Source: Chitinophagaceae bacterium (lineage in GTDB: Bacteria; Bacteroidota; Bacteroidia; Chitinophagales; Chitinophagaceae). From it: a stretch of DNA of 64,000 nt. A model generated the notes under the pieces. The model was not told the origin of the DNA, made no database searches, and worked only from the letters and a program-made list of their open reading frames with translations. Positions 35,077-45,700 of this stretch are shown here, in pieces. Location: assembly GCA_014379345.1 (NCBI GenBank), contig JACMLY010000090.1, forward strand, positions 42,361 to 106,360, in the 5' to 3' direction. Position numbers and translations under genes: made by a program. Each line of letters opens with the position of its first letter. Position 1 is the stretch's first letter.

Positions 35077-36087
35077 TTATAGTTCAACCATTGCTTTGAT
35101 AACGCCTGTGGCAGGATTGAGCCAGCTTTCAAATTCATTTTTGACATCGTCGAAAACAACACGATGTGTAATATATGTTGTTGGATCAACATGCCCGTTT
35201 TTCATTGAATTCATTACATGTTCAAAATCCTGGCGTGTGGCATTGCGGCTGCTCTTTAAGGTTGCTTCCCGTTTATGAAATTCCGGATGACTGATGCAGA
35301 TCTCTCCTTTTTGCAATCCAATCAAAACATATCTCGCCCCGTGTGCCATGTACCGGAAAGAATTGTTGATCGCATTTAAATTGCCTGTTGCATCGATCAC
35401 AACAGTTGGCATATCGCCATTTGTGATCTCGTTTAATTGTTTTGAAACATCTTCACTTAGGGCGTTGACGGTGTGTTCAACCTTCAGCTTTTCTTTACAG
35501 AATTGCAAGCGGCTATCATTGATATCCAGTGCAATCACTTTTGCACCTGCAATTGCTGCAAACTCCATTGTTCCCAGCCCGATGGGCCCTGCACCTACTA
35601 CCAGAACATATTCGCCGGATATAATTTCTGCCCGTCTGATTCCATGCACACCTATGGCTAATGGCTCAACTAATGCGAGTTCATCAAGACTGAGTTGCTG
35701 ACCATGTATCAGGGAGTAGGAGGGTACAATGAGGTATTCTGCCATTCCACCATCAATGTGCACCCCACAAACTTTAATATTCGTACAACAATTTTCCTTT
35801 CCGGTTCGGCAGGCGATACATTTTCCGCAATGGAAATATGGTATGAAAGTTACCCTTTCACCTTTCTTAAAATTCTCGGCATCGCCCGATATATATTCTG
35901 CGGCCAGTTCATGACCCAATATCCGCGGGTAATTAAAAAAAGGTTGTGTACCCTCAAATGCGTGTAAATCGGTTCCACAAATACCAATCCTGCTGATTTT
36001 TATCAACGAATAGCCTTCTTCGGGCGAAGGTATTTTGATATCACGGTATTCAAATTGCCGGGGAGTTATACAAACCAGGGATTTCAT
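35077..36087 (-). CDS. Zinc-dependent medium-chain alcohol dehydrogenase
   Basis: A 336-residue cytoplasmic MDR enzyme; I start at ATG 36087 (MKSLVCITPRQFEYRDI), where homology begins. Catalytic zinc ligands lie in GICGTDLHAFEG and GHELAAEY; the structural zinc Cys set is CGKCIACRTGKENCC. The Rossmann motif is VVGAGPIGLGTMEFAA. It belongs with sorbitol, threonine and sugar-acid dehydrogenases (COG1063). Within this pectin locus it probably oxidises a sugar, sugar alcohol or uronate derivative released by the enzymes; the exact substrate is unknown. Confidence 0.88.
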   Translation of the reverse strand: MKSLVCITPRQFEYRDIKIPSPEEGYSLIKISRIGICGTDLHAFEGTQPFFNYPRILGHELAAEYISGDAENFKKGERVTFIPYFHCGKCIACRTGKENCCTNIKVCGVHIDGGMAEYLIVPSYSLIHGQQLSLDELALVEPLAIGVHGIRRAEIISGEYVLVVGAGPIGLGTMEFAAIAGAKVIALDINDSRLQFCKEKLKVEHTVNALSEDVSKQLNEITNGDMPTVVIDATGNLNAINNSFRYMAHGARYVLIGLQKGEICISHPEFHKREATLKSSRNATRQDFEHVMNSMKNGHVDPTTYITHRVVFDDVKNEFESWLNPATGVIKAMVEL

Positions 36088-36265
36088 TCTATAAATTATT
36101 GTATTACGATCTCGTATTTCGGCCGGTAGTTTTTTAAAGGTAGTAATGTAATATGTTTGATCAGCAAGTTTTGCAGCACCGGTTTCTGACTGCCGACCCC
36201 TTATTATTATCATCCCATTGGTACCGATTGTGCAGGTGCCGCCTGCTTTTGAGATATAAGTTGTT

Positions 36266-37480
36266 TTACTTTTTGATTTTAGTCAGGAGGAAATCAGGTT
36301 GTTTTGGCGCTACAAGAATCTTTCCATTGATATCAAATACGATTTTTACCAATCCCGGCTTTTCGCGCCACGGCGATTGGTTATCATTCCCAAAGTAGGT
36401 AGTATACCATGATCCATTCTTTGCTTTAAAAAAATTTGTTCCCCCGGCGCAAGGAACTGATTCATGACGCATTTTGTAAGGCCCCCATATATTATCGGCT
36501 ATCGCAATACAGGTTGAGTAGCGATCTTCATAATTATCAGCGGCACCTAGATAATATTTGCCATTGGCTTTAAAAAGAACAGCGCCTTCATGGCCAAGAT
36601 CATTTGAGCCCCGCCTGATGCATTTGGCTGCATGATGTGTTGAATCATGATCAGGATCTTGTAAAAGTATTTGTTTCATAGGAACTGCAAAATCGCTCAT
36701 ATCGTCTTTCATTAATCCTATTTTCGAGGCCCCTGAATAAGTAAAATATATTTTACCGTCATCATCTTCAAACAATGTGGCATCAATGCCATTTACAAAA
36801 GGTTTTTCCGGAGAGGTGGTATGCACGTACGGCCCTTGTGGTTTGCCGGTTGTGCTTTTTAATATAGCTATTCCACCAGGGGCCATGCTTAGGCAGATAT
36901 AATAATTTTCTTTCAGGTAATGCAGCTCTGGCGCCCAGACAGCACGTGCCGGCTTACCATGAAGGTTTCGCCATTTTCTTTCCCAGGTGCCTTCTTTTTC
37001 TATATTCCATACAAGACCCATGTATGTCCAGTCTTTTAAATTTTTTGAACGCCAGAGTTCAACGCCATCATTAAATGCCCAGATGTTATCTCCGGTAGAA
37101 CCGGTCATGTAATAGTTTCCATCGCCGCCTACGCAGACGACTGCATCACGTATATGGGCATCCCATATTGGTTTGATGGAAGGCAAAAGTCCTTTCAAAA
37201 TGGCCGATCCTGTTACCTGTTCTTGTCTCATGGGTTTCCAGGCAGGTTTTGACGCTGTGCCCATATACATCACGCCGTCTGATCCGCTACGCCATCCTCC
37301 CCACCCATTACCTTTTACCGGTATACCAGGGCCTGTAACGCCATCACCCGATCTTAAAACACTATCGATCCGTTCCTGAGAGAAATTAGATTCGCTTTGC
37401 GCATTGACGAGGAATGTTGAAAATAAAGATCCTGATAAGGTCAGGATTCTAATAAAAATGACAGTTTTAGCAAGAACCAT
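36266..37480 (-). CDS. Glycoside hydrolase family 43 protein
   Basis: A 404-residue secreted enzyme with signal peptide ending FLVNAQ (about residue 28). The five-bladed beta-propeller landmarks of GH43 are present: IRDAVVCVGGDGNYYMTGST with the base Asp, RAVWAPELHYLKENYYICLS, GIDATLFEDDDGKIYFTYS with the pKa-modulating Asp, and LGHEGAVLFKANGKYYLGAA with the acid Glu. GH43 enzymes cut arabinofuranosyl, xylosyl or galactosyl side chains; in this locus arabinan or galactan side chains of rhamnogalacturonan I are likely targets. The exact subfamily was not assigned. Confidence 0.9.
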   Translation of the reverse strand: MVLAKTVIFIRILTLSGSLFSTFLVNAQSESNFSQERIDSVLRSGDGVTGPGIPVKGNGWGGWRSGSDGVMYMGTASKPAWKPMRQEQVTGSAILKGLLPSIKPIWDAHIRDAVVCVGGDGNYYMTGSTGDNIWAFNDGVELWRSKNLKDWTYMGLVWNIEKEGTWERKWRNLHGKPARAVWAPELHYLKENYYICLSMAPGGIAILKSTTGKPQGPYVHTTSPEKPFVNGIDATLFEDDDGKIYFTYSGASKIGLMKDDMSDFAVPMKQILLQDPDHDSTHHAAKCIRRGSNDLGHEGAVLFKANGKYYLGAADNYEDRYSTCIAIADNIWGPYKMRHESVPCAGGTNFFKAKNGSWYTTYFGNDNQSPWREKPGLVKIVFDINGKILVAPKQPDFLLTKIKK

Positions 37481-37533
37481 TTAAATAGAATTATATAAAC
37501 CATTTGATAACCCTGAAACCGGAACAGAATATT

Positions 37534-39081
37534 TTAATCTGTTTTAAAAGGAGATGCAGGCAGACCCGCTTTATTAAATAAGTTTGCGGATGAATTTTTT
37601 GCCCATCCATAACGCACTGCAACAGGATTTGAAATTGTTGCGCTGTAAATCACAACTGAATTGCCATCAATCCTGGCATCTGCCCATGTAAAGTTTTTAT
37701 CAGGCCCGGCAATAGCAAAGCCATACAGCGTATCGCCTTTCACTTCTAAACCATTTCCTGCATTTTTAAAATGAAGACGGATTTTATTTCCTTCTACTGT
37801 CATTTTTTCAAAAACAGGTCCTGAATAAACTATTTTTTCTCCATACACCAATCCCAATGCTGCGAGTGCTAAACGCCGGCCGATCTCCTGCTTGTTTTTC
37901 GGATGAATATTTCCCGGATCACCGGGATCAGCGTTGTCGATTGCAACCACCATGGCTGTATTCGGGATAGAAAGATTTTGCAGCTGAGCGTCTCTCACGG
38001 TAACCATCGGATCATTTTTAACCGGTTCGGTGACTGCTTTCTGATGATTGGCTAGTTGAACATATATAAAAGGGAAGTTGCCCATGCCCCATTGTTTTCT
38101 CCAGTCCGAAATCAATATTTCCATTATGTCTTTGTAAATAGTTGCGGTGGGTCCATTGGATTCTCCCTGGTACCACAGCGCTCCCCGGATACCGTAAGGT
38201 ACCAGCGGAGCTACCATGCCATTCCAAAGAACATAAGGATTGTGCTGATCAACGGCGGGATTTGGATTTCTGGGGCCGCGTCCCGGAGTTTTCCCCTCTG
38301 CTCTTGCTTTTGCAGCTTCTTCCCTGAATTTTGCCAACGCTGCTTCGTATTTTTGGGGAGCTTCAATATCGGCATAATAACGGTTAAGCCTGGCCTGGAA
38401 ACTGTCCACCAGATAATTTACTGTGGCGTTTTGCTGCAAAGCCTCCTTCCGTATCCACGCTTCGGCTGTACTGGCGCCATATGCTGTTGTGATCAGCCCA
38501 ATTGGAATTTTTAATCTTTTTTGAATATCTCTTGCAAAAAAATAGGCGGCTGCAGATAAATGCCCTACCGTTTGTGGACTTACTATTTCCCATTTACCTG
38601 TGACTTTGTTCTGCAGGTTTTCGTTGGGAGTAAAGTCAACATCAAATACACGGATGGTTGGGTAGTTGGCCGCTGCCACCTCTTCCGCTTCATTAATAAC
38701 TCCACACCAGTACCTGTCTTCTTTGGCCACTGTCATGTCCATATTTGATTGTCCCGAGCAGATCCACACTTCACCAACGTATACATCACTGATGGTAATT
38801 GTGTTCTTGCCTGTGACTGTCATCTTATAAGGTCCGCCGGCAGGAAGTTTTGCGAGGTTGATCTTCCAGTTTCCATCCTTATCGGTAATTGTTTTTACAG
38901 TTTGATTGTTAAAAACGATTGTAATATTTTCTCCGGCATCGGCAATGCCCCATACAGGAATTTTTATATTACGTTGTAGTACCATATGATCTCCAAACGG
39001 GCTCGCCAGTTGGACATTTGCAAAAACCGGAATGCTAAACAATAGTGTAGCAAAATAAATAGTGGATACAATCTTTCTCAT
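37534..39081 (-). CDS. Sialate O-acetylesterase-type SGNH esterase
   Basis: A 515-residue secreted esterase with signal peptide to about IPVFA (residue 21). The N-terminal beta-sandwich has LASPFGDHMVLQRNIKIPVWG; the catalytic block is VWICSGQSNMDMTV with the Ser nucleophile (about residue 110); then come LITTAYGASTAEAW and GALWYQGESNG. The His region is near HPKNKQEIGRRLA. Although annotated for sialic acid, relatives in pectin and xylan loci remove acetyl groups from plant polysaccharides, which fits here. It precedes GH43 by 53 bp. Confidence 0.92.
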   Translation of the reverse strand: MRKIVSTIYFATLLFSIPVFANVQLASPFGDHMVLQRNIKIPVWGIADAGENITIVFNNQTVKTITDKDGNWKINLAKLPAGGPYKMTVTGKNTITISDVYVGEVWICSGQSNMDMTVAKEDRYWCGVINEAEEVAAANYPTIRVFDVDFTPNENLQNKVTGKWEIVSPQTVGHLSAAAYFFARDIQKRLKIPIGLITTAYGASTAEAWIRKEALQQNATVNYLVDSFQARLNRYYADIEAPQKYEAALAKFREEAAKARAEGKTPGRGPRNPNPAVDQHNPYVLWNGMVAPLVPYGIRGALWYQGESNGPTATIYKDIMEILISDWRKQWGMGNFPFIYVQLANHQKAVTEPVKNDPMVTVRDAQLQNLSIPNTAMVVAIDNADPGDPGNIHPKNKQEIGRRLALAALGLVYGEKIVYSGPVFEKMTVEGNKIRLHFKNAGNGLEVKGDTLYGFAIAGPDKNFTWADARIDGNSVVIYSATISNPVAVRYGWAKNSSANLFNKAGLPASPFKTD

Positions 39082-39147
39082 GCCAGGTTTATTGTTGATT
39101 CAATTACTTTATCCAATGCATTTTGAGTTATTTCGGTCCCTTTACAA

Positions 39148-40491
39148 TTATTTTTTCAGTTGAAGCGAGCTATCGTTTATTTCAAACGTATTACCCTTGA
39201 GTAGATTGATTATTTCTGCTCCGGCCAGTAAGACGGGCCCATACCCATGAGCTGCATATACATTTACTGGGCGGTAATAATAAAAAGCAGGATCGAAAGC
39301 CATGCCTGTTCCAACACAGGTTCCTTCAACCTGGCCTTTCGCATTTACTTTGGTTGTAACGGCATTCCATGCGAGTATTGCCATCGGTGCGTAAGCCAGT
39401 TTATCGATCCATCCTTTATTCGCAGCCCTTGCAAGGCAATAAGCATAGATGGCCGTGGCCGATGTTTCCAGGTAAGAATCTGGTTTATCTAACAACTGGT
39501 GCCAGAATCCTTCACCCGACTGGTAAGATGCCAATCCTTTTGCATGATCCTGCAACTGTTGTAACACCTGCTTTCTTCCCGGATGATCGTCGGGTAACAC
39601 TTCAAGTAATTCGCACATTGCAAGAATCGCCCATCCATTGGCGCGTGCCCAATGAAACTGTGGGTGGGTTTCCATTTCCTGTACCCAGCCGTGCATGTAA
39701 ACACCTTTCTCTTTATTGAACATTCGTTGAGAAAATTGCAGGATTTGTTTTACACAATCATCATAATATTTTTTATCACCCGTAAGTTTACCCATCTGTG
39801 AAAGCGCCGGGATGCTCATGTACAGATCATCGAGCCAGAGCGTATTTTTTTGCGGCCGGTTTCTTGCAAGCGTGCCATCATTCAAACGGAATTCTTTTGT
39901 GCTGATGTATCGGGCAAAATTATCGATCCATGGCCGAAGGGTAGGAGCAGAACCTGTACGAACTGTTTTGATCATCGCGGCACAGATGGCGCCTGCATCA
40001 TCCAAAGCACGTGGTTCAATGATGGACCGGACTGGATTGGGAGACCTGGGATTCTTATCGAAGAATGGTTTCAGTGCCGGTACCACTTCTGCAATGAACT
40101 GCATTCGCCTGGTTGTATAATCTGTAAATTTCTTGTCACCGGTTGCTTCGCCTGCAAGCAGCATTCCTGCATAAGTGACTCCCCACTCATAACTTGTAAG
40201 GCGGAAATCGCCCTGTTTGAAAATGGTTGCGGTATCCGCTTTGCTGATAGCAACCGCCTCGCCGGATTTCCTGTTTGCAAGTTCTACCGGTGTGGCCGCA
40301 TCGAGATAAGAGAAAATCTTATCAAGAACTTTCTTCACGCTGTCAACGGTTGGAGCACCGTAAGGAATTTTATAATCAGGCCGCAGTGCATGAAGAGGGG
40401 TTGTTACATCATTGCCCCTGTTTTGAGCAAAAGTTGACAAACTCAATTGTAGTAAGAATACAAAAAAAACAGATCGCCTCGGAGTATTCAT
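39148..40491 (-). CDS. Unsaturated rhamnogalacturonyl hydrolase (GH88/GH105)
   Basis: A 447-residue secreted enzyme (signal peptide to STFAQ, residue 22) with an alpha6/alpha6 barrel. Landmarks are LTSYEWGVTYAGMLLAGEAT, TLWLDDLYMSIPALSQMGKLTG with the active-site Asp pair, MHGWVQEMETHPQFHWARANGWAILAMCELLEVL, and SYLETSATAIYAYCLARAANKGW. It removes the unsaturated galacturonyl end left by rhamnogalacturonan lyases. It lies 235 bp behind susD, a gap with a large inverted repeat and an operator-like sequence, so it may have its own promoter. Confidence 0.93.
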   Translation of the reverse strand: MNTPRRSVFFVFLLQLSLSTFAQNRGNDVTTPLHALRPDYKIPYGAPTVDSVKKVLDKIFSYLDAATPVELANRKSGEAVAISKADTATIFKQGDFRLTSYEWGVTYAGMLLAGEATGDKKFTDYTTRRMQFIAEVVPALKPFFDKNPRSPNPVRSIIEPRALDDAGAICAAMIKTVRTGSAPTLRPWIDNFARYISTKEFRLNDGTLARNRPQKNTLWLDDLYMSIPALSQMGKLTGDKKYYDDCVKQILQFSQRMFNKEKGVYMHGWVQEMETHPQFHWARANGWAILAMCELLEVLPDDHPGRKQVLQQLQDHAKGLASYQSGEGFWHQLLDKPDSYLETSATAIYAYCLARAANKGWIDKLAYAPMAILAWNAVTTKVNAKGQVEGTCVGTGMAFDPAFYYYRPVNVYAAHGYGPVLLAGAEIINLLKGNTFEINDSSLQLKK

Positions 40492-40566
40492 TTTTTTTAT
40501 TTATTGTTAGTAGATAAAATGGATTTTGCAAATTGCTGGAACTTGATTTTTTGTTAGTATGTGAAT

Positions 40567-40627
40567 CTTTGTGTCTTAGTGTCTTCGTGGCAAAATTGTT
40601 TTGCCACGAAGACACCAAGACACAAAG
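40567..40627. repeat. Near-perfect inverted repeat with 29-bp arms
   Basis: From CTTTGTGTCTTAGTGTCTTC through GTGGCAAAA the sequence pairs with its complement after a 3-nt TTG loop; only one position mismatches (A opposite C). It is in the susD-GH105 gap. Its words (CACGAAG, AAGACAC) recur at 25020-25062, so it is a member of a dispersed family. Confidence 0.85.
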
Positions 40628-40696
40628 TTCTGCATAGATTCTTACAACCCGTTTTTAAAAAAATGGACGGTCAATAGAAATTGACACGTCCTAACC

Positions 40697-40712
40697 AACG
40701 ATTGCGAGATTC
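40697..40712. promoter_or_regulatory. Operator-like sequence between susD and GH105
   Basis: AACGATTGCGAGATTC shares AACGATTGCG with the 30-bp repeats upstream of susC, in the same orientation relative to the genes, about 200 bp before the GH105 start. Regulatory role is inferred from the shared core only. Confidence 0.35.
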
Positions 40713-40726
40713 TTATGATTAATAAT

Positions 40727-42706
40727 TTAATAGCCTGGATTTTGATAGGCTGCTATTTCTGTGCCTGTCAATGGATTGCCATTTTTTGTTTGTGAAACAA
40801 TCTGCGGCAGCGGTATCGGTCTTAATTTATGATACGTTTGTACCAGGGGTGCATCCGCATTAAATGCTTTCGTTCTTTCAAAAAAAGTTTCCGTACGTGC
40901 AAGGTCTTCCCAACGGAAGAGTTCTCCGCAAAGCTCTCTGGTTCTTTCATTCAACATAAAATGAACGAACCGGTTTGTTGCACTGGCCGGATATACTTCG
41001 CTAGGCGCATTGGTAGTCCACAAAGTTGCCGTTGCCAGAATAGCCGGTTCAGTGGTTGTGAGATCATTGAATGCCCCGCCGTAAAACATCCAGTGATGCG
41101 GATTTTTTGGCTCGCCTGCTTTATAAGCGGCTCTTTTTCTAACAATATTGATATTCACCAGGGCATTGGCAATGTCTCCCTTCCTTCCATACGCTTCCGC
41201 TAAAATCAAATAGGTTTCTGCAAGACGGGCTAATGTTCCATTCCGGATGCCTCTGGCCTCATTGGGAGTATTTGTAAGCCTCACCCCATCTGCAAATTTT
41301 ACCATGGTCAGGTATTTATTATCAGTAAATTCTGTAAAAACAGGTGATGCGGCATTTCGTTGTTTGTATCGTGCATAAATCCGGTAATAGCGAAGTTTAG
41401 CGCTATCGGCACTGGTCAATGGGTTTGCGGGCGTATTTACAATAAACAATGCGGCAGTATCTCCCAGTCCTACCCTCGGCTTTCCAATTACATCCGATGT
41501 CGGGGCATCAGCGGCGGTGAAAGTAGGAAGGCTGGCATTAGAAGTTACGTTCCGGTAGTAGGCTGTTTGGAATGTTTTAAAGAACCTTGAATCATTTACT
41601 TTATCAAAAACGTCCATTGTGTAATCTGTAGGACGCAACCTGCGGAATGGGCGGCCATTGAAAAAATCCCTTGTCATACCCGGTATGGCTATTCCTGCAT
41701 CATATTGAGTGGGGTAAAATAAATGAGTCTGATTATTTAATGGATCTGCCAATGCCAGTGTGCTGCTGAACTGTGCGGCGAAAATGATCTCATTACTGTT
41801 GTTATTTGCAGTGATCGTTGCAATTGTTGCCACGGGAGCCGAGCCATCTGTACCTGCACGCGGAACAGTGTGTGTAGCATAAGCAGTATTGAACAGATTG
41901 GCGAAGTTTGATTCCAATGCATGGCCACTCAAACGAATGACTGAGTCAGCAAAAACGATGGAGCTGTCCATATCCGTTGATTTTTGTCCGCGTGCTTCAG
42001 CAACGGCGCTTCCTCTTGTTAAGTAGGCTTTTGCTAAAAAATGATAGGCAGCGGCCTTTGAAGCACGGCCGATCTCTGCTGCCGGCGCCCGCCATGGCAG
42101 TGCGGGTCCTGCTGTGCGCAGATCATTTATGATCAGGTCATACGCTTCGGCAACGGAAGCCCGGGGAAAATCAGATTGAACCTGTTTGGGAGACTCAGTG
42201 ATCAACGGCACTCCTCCGAACTGCTGGATCAATGTGAAATAGAAATAAGCCCTTAGAAATTTCAATTCAGCGATCCGCAGATTTTTTTGTGACTGCGTGC
42301 CGAGTTTGGTTGATATTGGGTCTGAAAATTCATTGATCAATTCAATGCCAAGATTGCAGCGATTGATACCGGCATAAAAATTAGACCATAACCCGTTTAG
42401 AAAACCGTCATTGCCATTTGGATTTAAGTTGGAATTGTAAGTATTGTAATGTTCATTGTTAAACTGATCACCTAATCTGAATTCATCCAAACCAAAATTC
42501 CACATAGCGTAAGATTGCTCACCCTGGAACTTCCATTTTAGAGGAACATAGGCAGATTTTACGAGATCTTCAAGACCCTGATCTGTTTTATAATAATCCT
42601 GTGTCAGTGTAGTTACCAACTCTTCTTTAATGAACTTTTTGCAGGAGGCTATTGTAAACAAGATCAGAACAGCCACGCTCATTATTAATTTATGTAAAGC
42701 TCTCAT
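40727..42706 (-). CDS. SusD/RagB family nutrient-binding lipoprotein (pectin locus)
   Basis: A 659-residue surface lipoprotein with lipobox FTIASC (Cys22). It has the alpha-helical SusD fold: TQDYYKTDQGLEDLVKSAYVPLKWKF near the N-terminus, AELKFLRAYFYFTLIQQFGGVPLI, LINDLRTAGPALPWRAP, AAAYHFLAKAYLTRG, and a late RLAETYLILAEAYGRKGD and FHMLNERTRELCGELFRWEDLART-like block. It binds the glycan on the cell surface and feeds the SusC partner encoded 32 bp upstream. Confidence 0.96.
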   Translation of the reverse strand: MRALHKLIMSVAVLILFTIASCKKFIKEELVTTLTQDYYKTDQGLEDLVKSAYVPLKWKFQGEQSYAMWNFGLDEFRLGDQFNNEHYNTYNSNLNPNGNDGFLNGLWSNFYAGINRCNLGIELINEFSDPISTKLGTQSQKNLRIAELKFLRAYFYFTLIQQFGGVPLITESPKQVQSDFPRASVAEAYDLIINDLRTAGPALPWRAPAAEIGRASKAAAYHFLAKAYLTRGSAVAEARGQKSTDMDSSIVFADSVIRLSGHALESNFANLFNTAYATHTVPRAGTDGSAPVATIATITANNNSNEIIFAAQFSSTLALADPLNNQTHLFYPTQYDAGIAIPGMTRDFFNGRPFRRLRPTDYTMDVFDKVNDSRFFKTFQTAYYRNVTSNASLPTFTAADAPTSDVIGKPRVGLGDTAALFIVNTPANPLTSADSAKLRYYRIYARYKQRNAASPVFTEFTDNKYLTMVKFADGVRLTNTPNEARGIRNGTLARLAETYLILAEAYGRKGDIANALVNINIVRKRAAYKAGEPKNPHHWMFYGGAFNDLTTTEPAILATATLWTTNAPSEVYPASATNRFVHFMLNERTRELCGELFRWEDLARTETFFERTKAFNADAPLVQTYHKLRPIPLPQIVSQTKNGNPLTGTEIAAYQNPGY

Positions 42707-42738
42707 TATAATAATTTTGAAATAGTAATTGTTGAATT

Positions 42739-45700
42739 TTAAAAACCTAATCTTACTCCGGCAATAAAACTTCTGTAGCTATAGGAATTCGGTCCTGGAT
42801 TACCGGTACTTGCGGCAAAAGATTCCGTGTATTGGATGGTCTCCGGATCATAGTCTGAAGCGTCATGCAATAAGAACGGGTTCACTGCATTTACATAGAA
42901 AGCCAGGTTGCTGACCTTAATCCTCGAAAGAACAGTCTGCGGTAGTTTGTATGTTAAGGAGATATTACGCACTCTTACAAAACTTCCATTTCTGTAACCA
43001 AGGGTCTCCCAGTAAAGAGGGATATCCGATGTACGGGTAGGTTGTTGATATTCGTTCGAAGGATTGGAAGGTGTCCAGTAATTGACATAGTTAGACTGGT
43101 AACGGCCCACCAGGCCTGGCCTTGGTACGCGGTAAGTGCCTCCTTTGCGAACATAGATCAGGAAATTCAATTCAAAATTTTTATAAGAAATAGTGTTTGC
43201 AATGCTTCCTGTCCAATCGGCATTATGTGAACCCAGCACCATTTTATCAGCTCCGGTTATTAATGTATCTCCATTAGCATCAAGTACTCGTATTTTCCCG
43301 GGACGGTAGGCTGTGTTGGCGGCATTGTTACCTTTTTTCCATAAATATTCTGCCAGGTAACCACCTTTTGCCGTGTCACCATATTGATAAATTCCAACCG
43401 GCTGGTAGTTATAATAGGCCCGTATTGGCTGACCTATAAAAAGTAAGTTAGCAAGGTTGTCATTATTCGTTTTTCCATCAATGCTTACAATCGCCTCTTT
43501 GTTTTTGCTGAATATAATATCCGTGGTCCATCGAAGCCCGCCTGGCGTGTTCAAATTAGTACTGCTTAATGCAATATCAACTCCTTTGTTACTCACTTCT
43601 CCAAGATTCACGAGTATATACGAAACACCGTTCGTTGCCGGTATTGTCAATCGTTGAAGCTGGTTGATCGTGTTACTCTGGTAAAGGTCAATGGTTGCAT
43701 TAATGCGGTTATTGAACAAACCAAATTCAAGACCAAGGTTTTTAGTGGTCGTTATTTCCCAGGTAAGATCGGGTACAGGAAAGGTAGTTGGTGCAGTGCC
43801 GATGGCCGCTGTTCCATTTCCCCAATTGTAAAGCGTAAATGCAAGGGGCCCGCCGGTCTGGTAAGGGCCTATTGAAGAGTTACCCACTTTTCCAATGCCC
43901 ACGCGAATCTTGGCGCTTGAAAAAAATCGCTGCTTATTAAAGAATTCTTCGTTGTCAAGTCTCCAGGCAACGGCTGCAGATGGAAAATATTCTCCCTGGT
44001 TTCCTTCGGCCAGTACGGAGGAATTATCGTACCGGTTACTTAAAGTGATCAGGTATCTGTTTTTGTAACCGTACTCAAGTCGACCCATATACGATAACAA
44101 TTGCGAAGCGCTGTAGTTGCCGCTACCTGTTATAGTTGCCAGTGTATTGTTCTGTAAAGAATACCATTTTTGCTCTTCAAAAATTAAATTTTGAGCAGAC
44201 ATCGACAGGGTATCTGTTTTATTCAGGCTTTGCATTTCATGCAACAGGGTTACATTGAACTGATGGTCTTTTCCAATTTTGAAGTCGTAGTACAACAGGT
44301 TATCATATACCCATGATGTGCTGTTTGCAACGGTATAACCTGCATTTGCGAGATTCCCTTGCCGCACAGAGGAAAGTGCGCCATTAAAAGTACCCTGCCG
44401 GGTGTTGCGTGAATCGATCCCGAAAACGGTTTTATACTTAAGCCCTTTGAACAAAGTGATTTCTGCATAGATATTTCCAAAAACGCGGTTTGTTTTGATC
44501 TCATTCAATACGGTACTTACATCATTCAAACCATTCACGATTTGCTGATCATCATTTGGATAGAGATCAAATTTACCCGTGGAATCATAAGGGCGTGTAA
44601 ATGGCAGCTGCCCCGATGCATTGCCATAAAGGCTAGTGCCTACGTTCTGAACACCGTTTGAATAAGAGATGCTGTTTCCAAAAGTCAGGAATTTAACGGG
44701 CCTGAATTCAGAATTGTTCCCTACCGTATATCGCGTATAATCCTGGCCGTATTCAATTCCTTTTTGTTTAAAATAGGAGCCGCTGAAACTCGATCTTATT
44801 TTCTCGGTTCCTACAGATACATTAATGCTATGTTGATTGGTAATTCCCTGCCTGATCGCCGCATCTTGCCAATCAAACCCTTTTATCCTGGAGGGATCGT
44901 AGGCATCTACCTCCGTAAGTACAGGCAGGCCAAGATTTGCCAGCAGTGTTCTTTCCTCGGGTGTTGTAGGTCGTTTTGCAGCAACATAAGTATTGGTTGC
45001 AGTATTGAAAGTGGTGAACTGGTAGGCGTCTTTAATAAAATTCCACATGGCATTACCGGTGTTGCCTCCAAAAAGCTTTACATCGGCTGCGGCATTGGGG
45101 AAATAATTATTGGGCGCTGTGGTACTTTGTGCAAAATTATATACCCTATCGGCGATAAAAGCCTGTCTCCAGGCATCCGCCAATTGCGGGGCGTTGAATA
45201 CCGGGAGATGCTTTAATATATTATCAAAAGAAACGTTACCATCATATTGAACAGATATTTTACCAACCCTGGCTTTTTTAGTGGTGATCTGTACAACTCC
45301 ATTAGCTCCTCTCACTCCATAAATCGCGGTTGCAGAAGCGTCTTTCAAAACATCCATCGATTCAATATCGGCCGGGTTCATATCATCAATTGTATAGGTC
45401 ACGGGAATGCCGTCTACCACAAACAAAGGTTCATTGGATGCGCCCAAAGATCTGTTACCCCTTATCCTCACCCTGGAACCCGAACCAGGTCTGAATGAAT
45501 TAGCCATTACCTCCACGCCCGGTACACGTCCCTGCAAGGCCTGTGAAACATTCGTAGTCGGTACAGAACGGATCTTTTCGGCGTTAATGGATGCGATGGC
45601 GCCAGTAACATCCGTTTTTCTGCGGGTGCCATAGCCCACCACCACGACGCTTTCCAGGTCGTTATTTGAAATAAGAGTGATGGAGAGGGATGTACGATTA

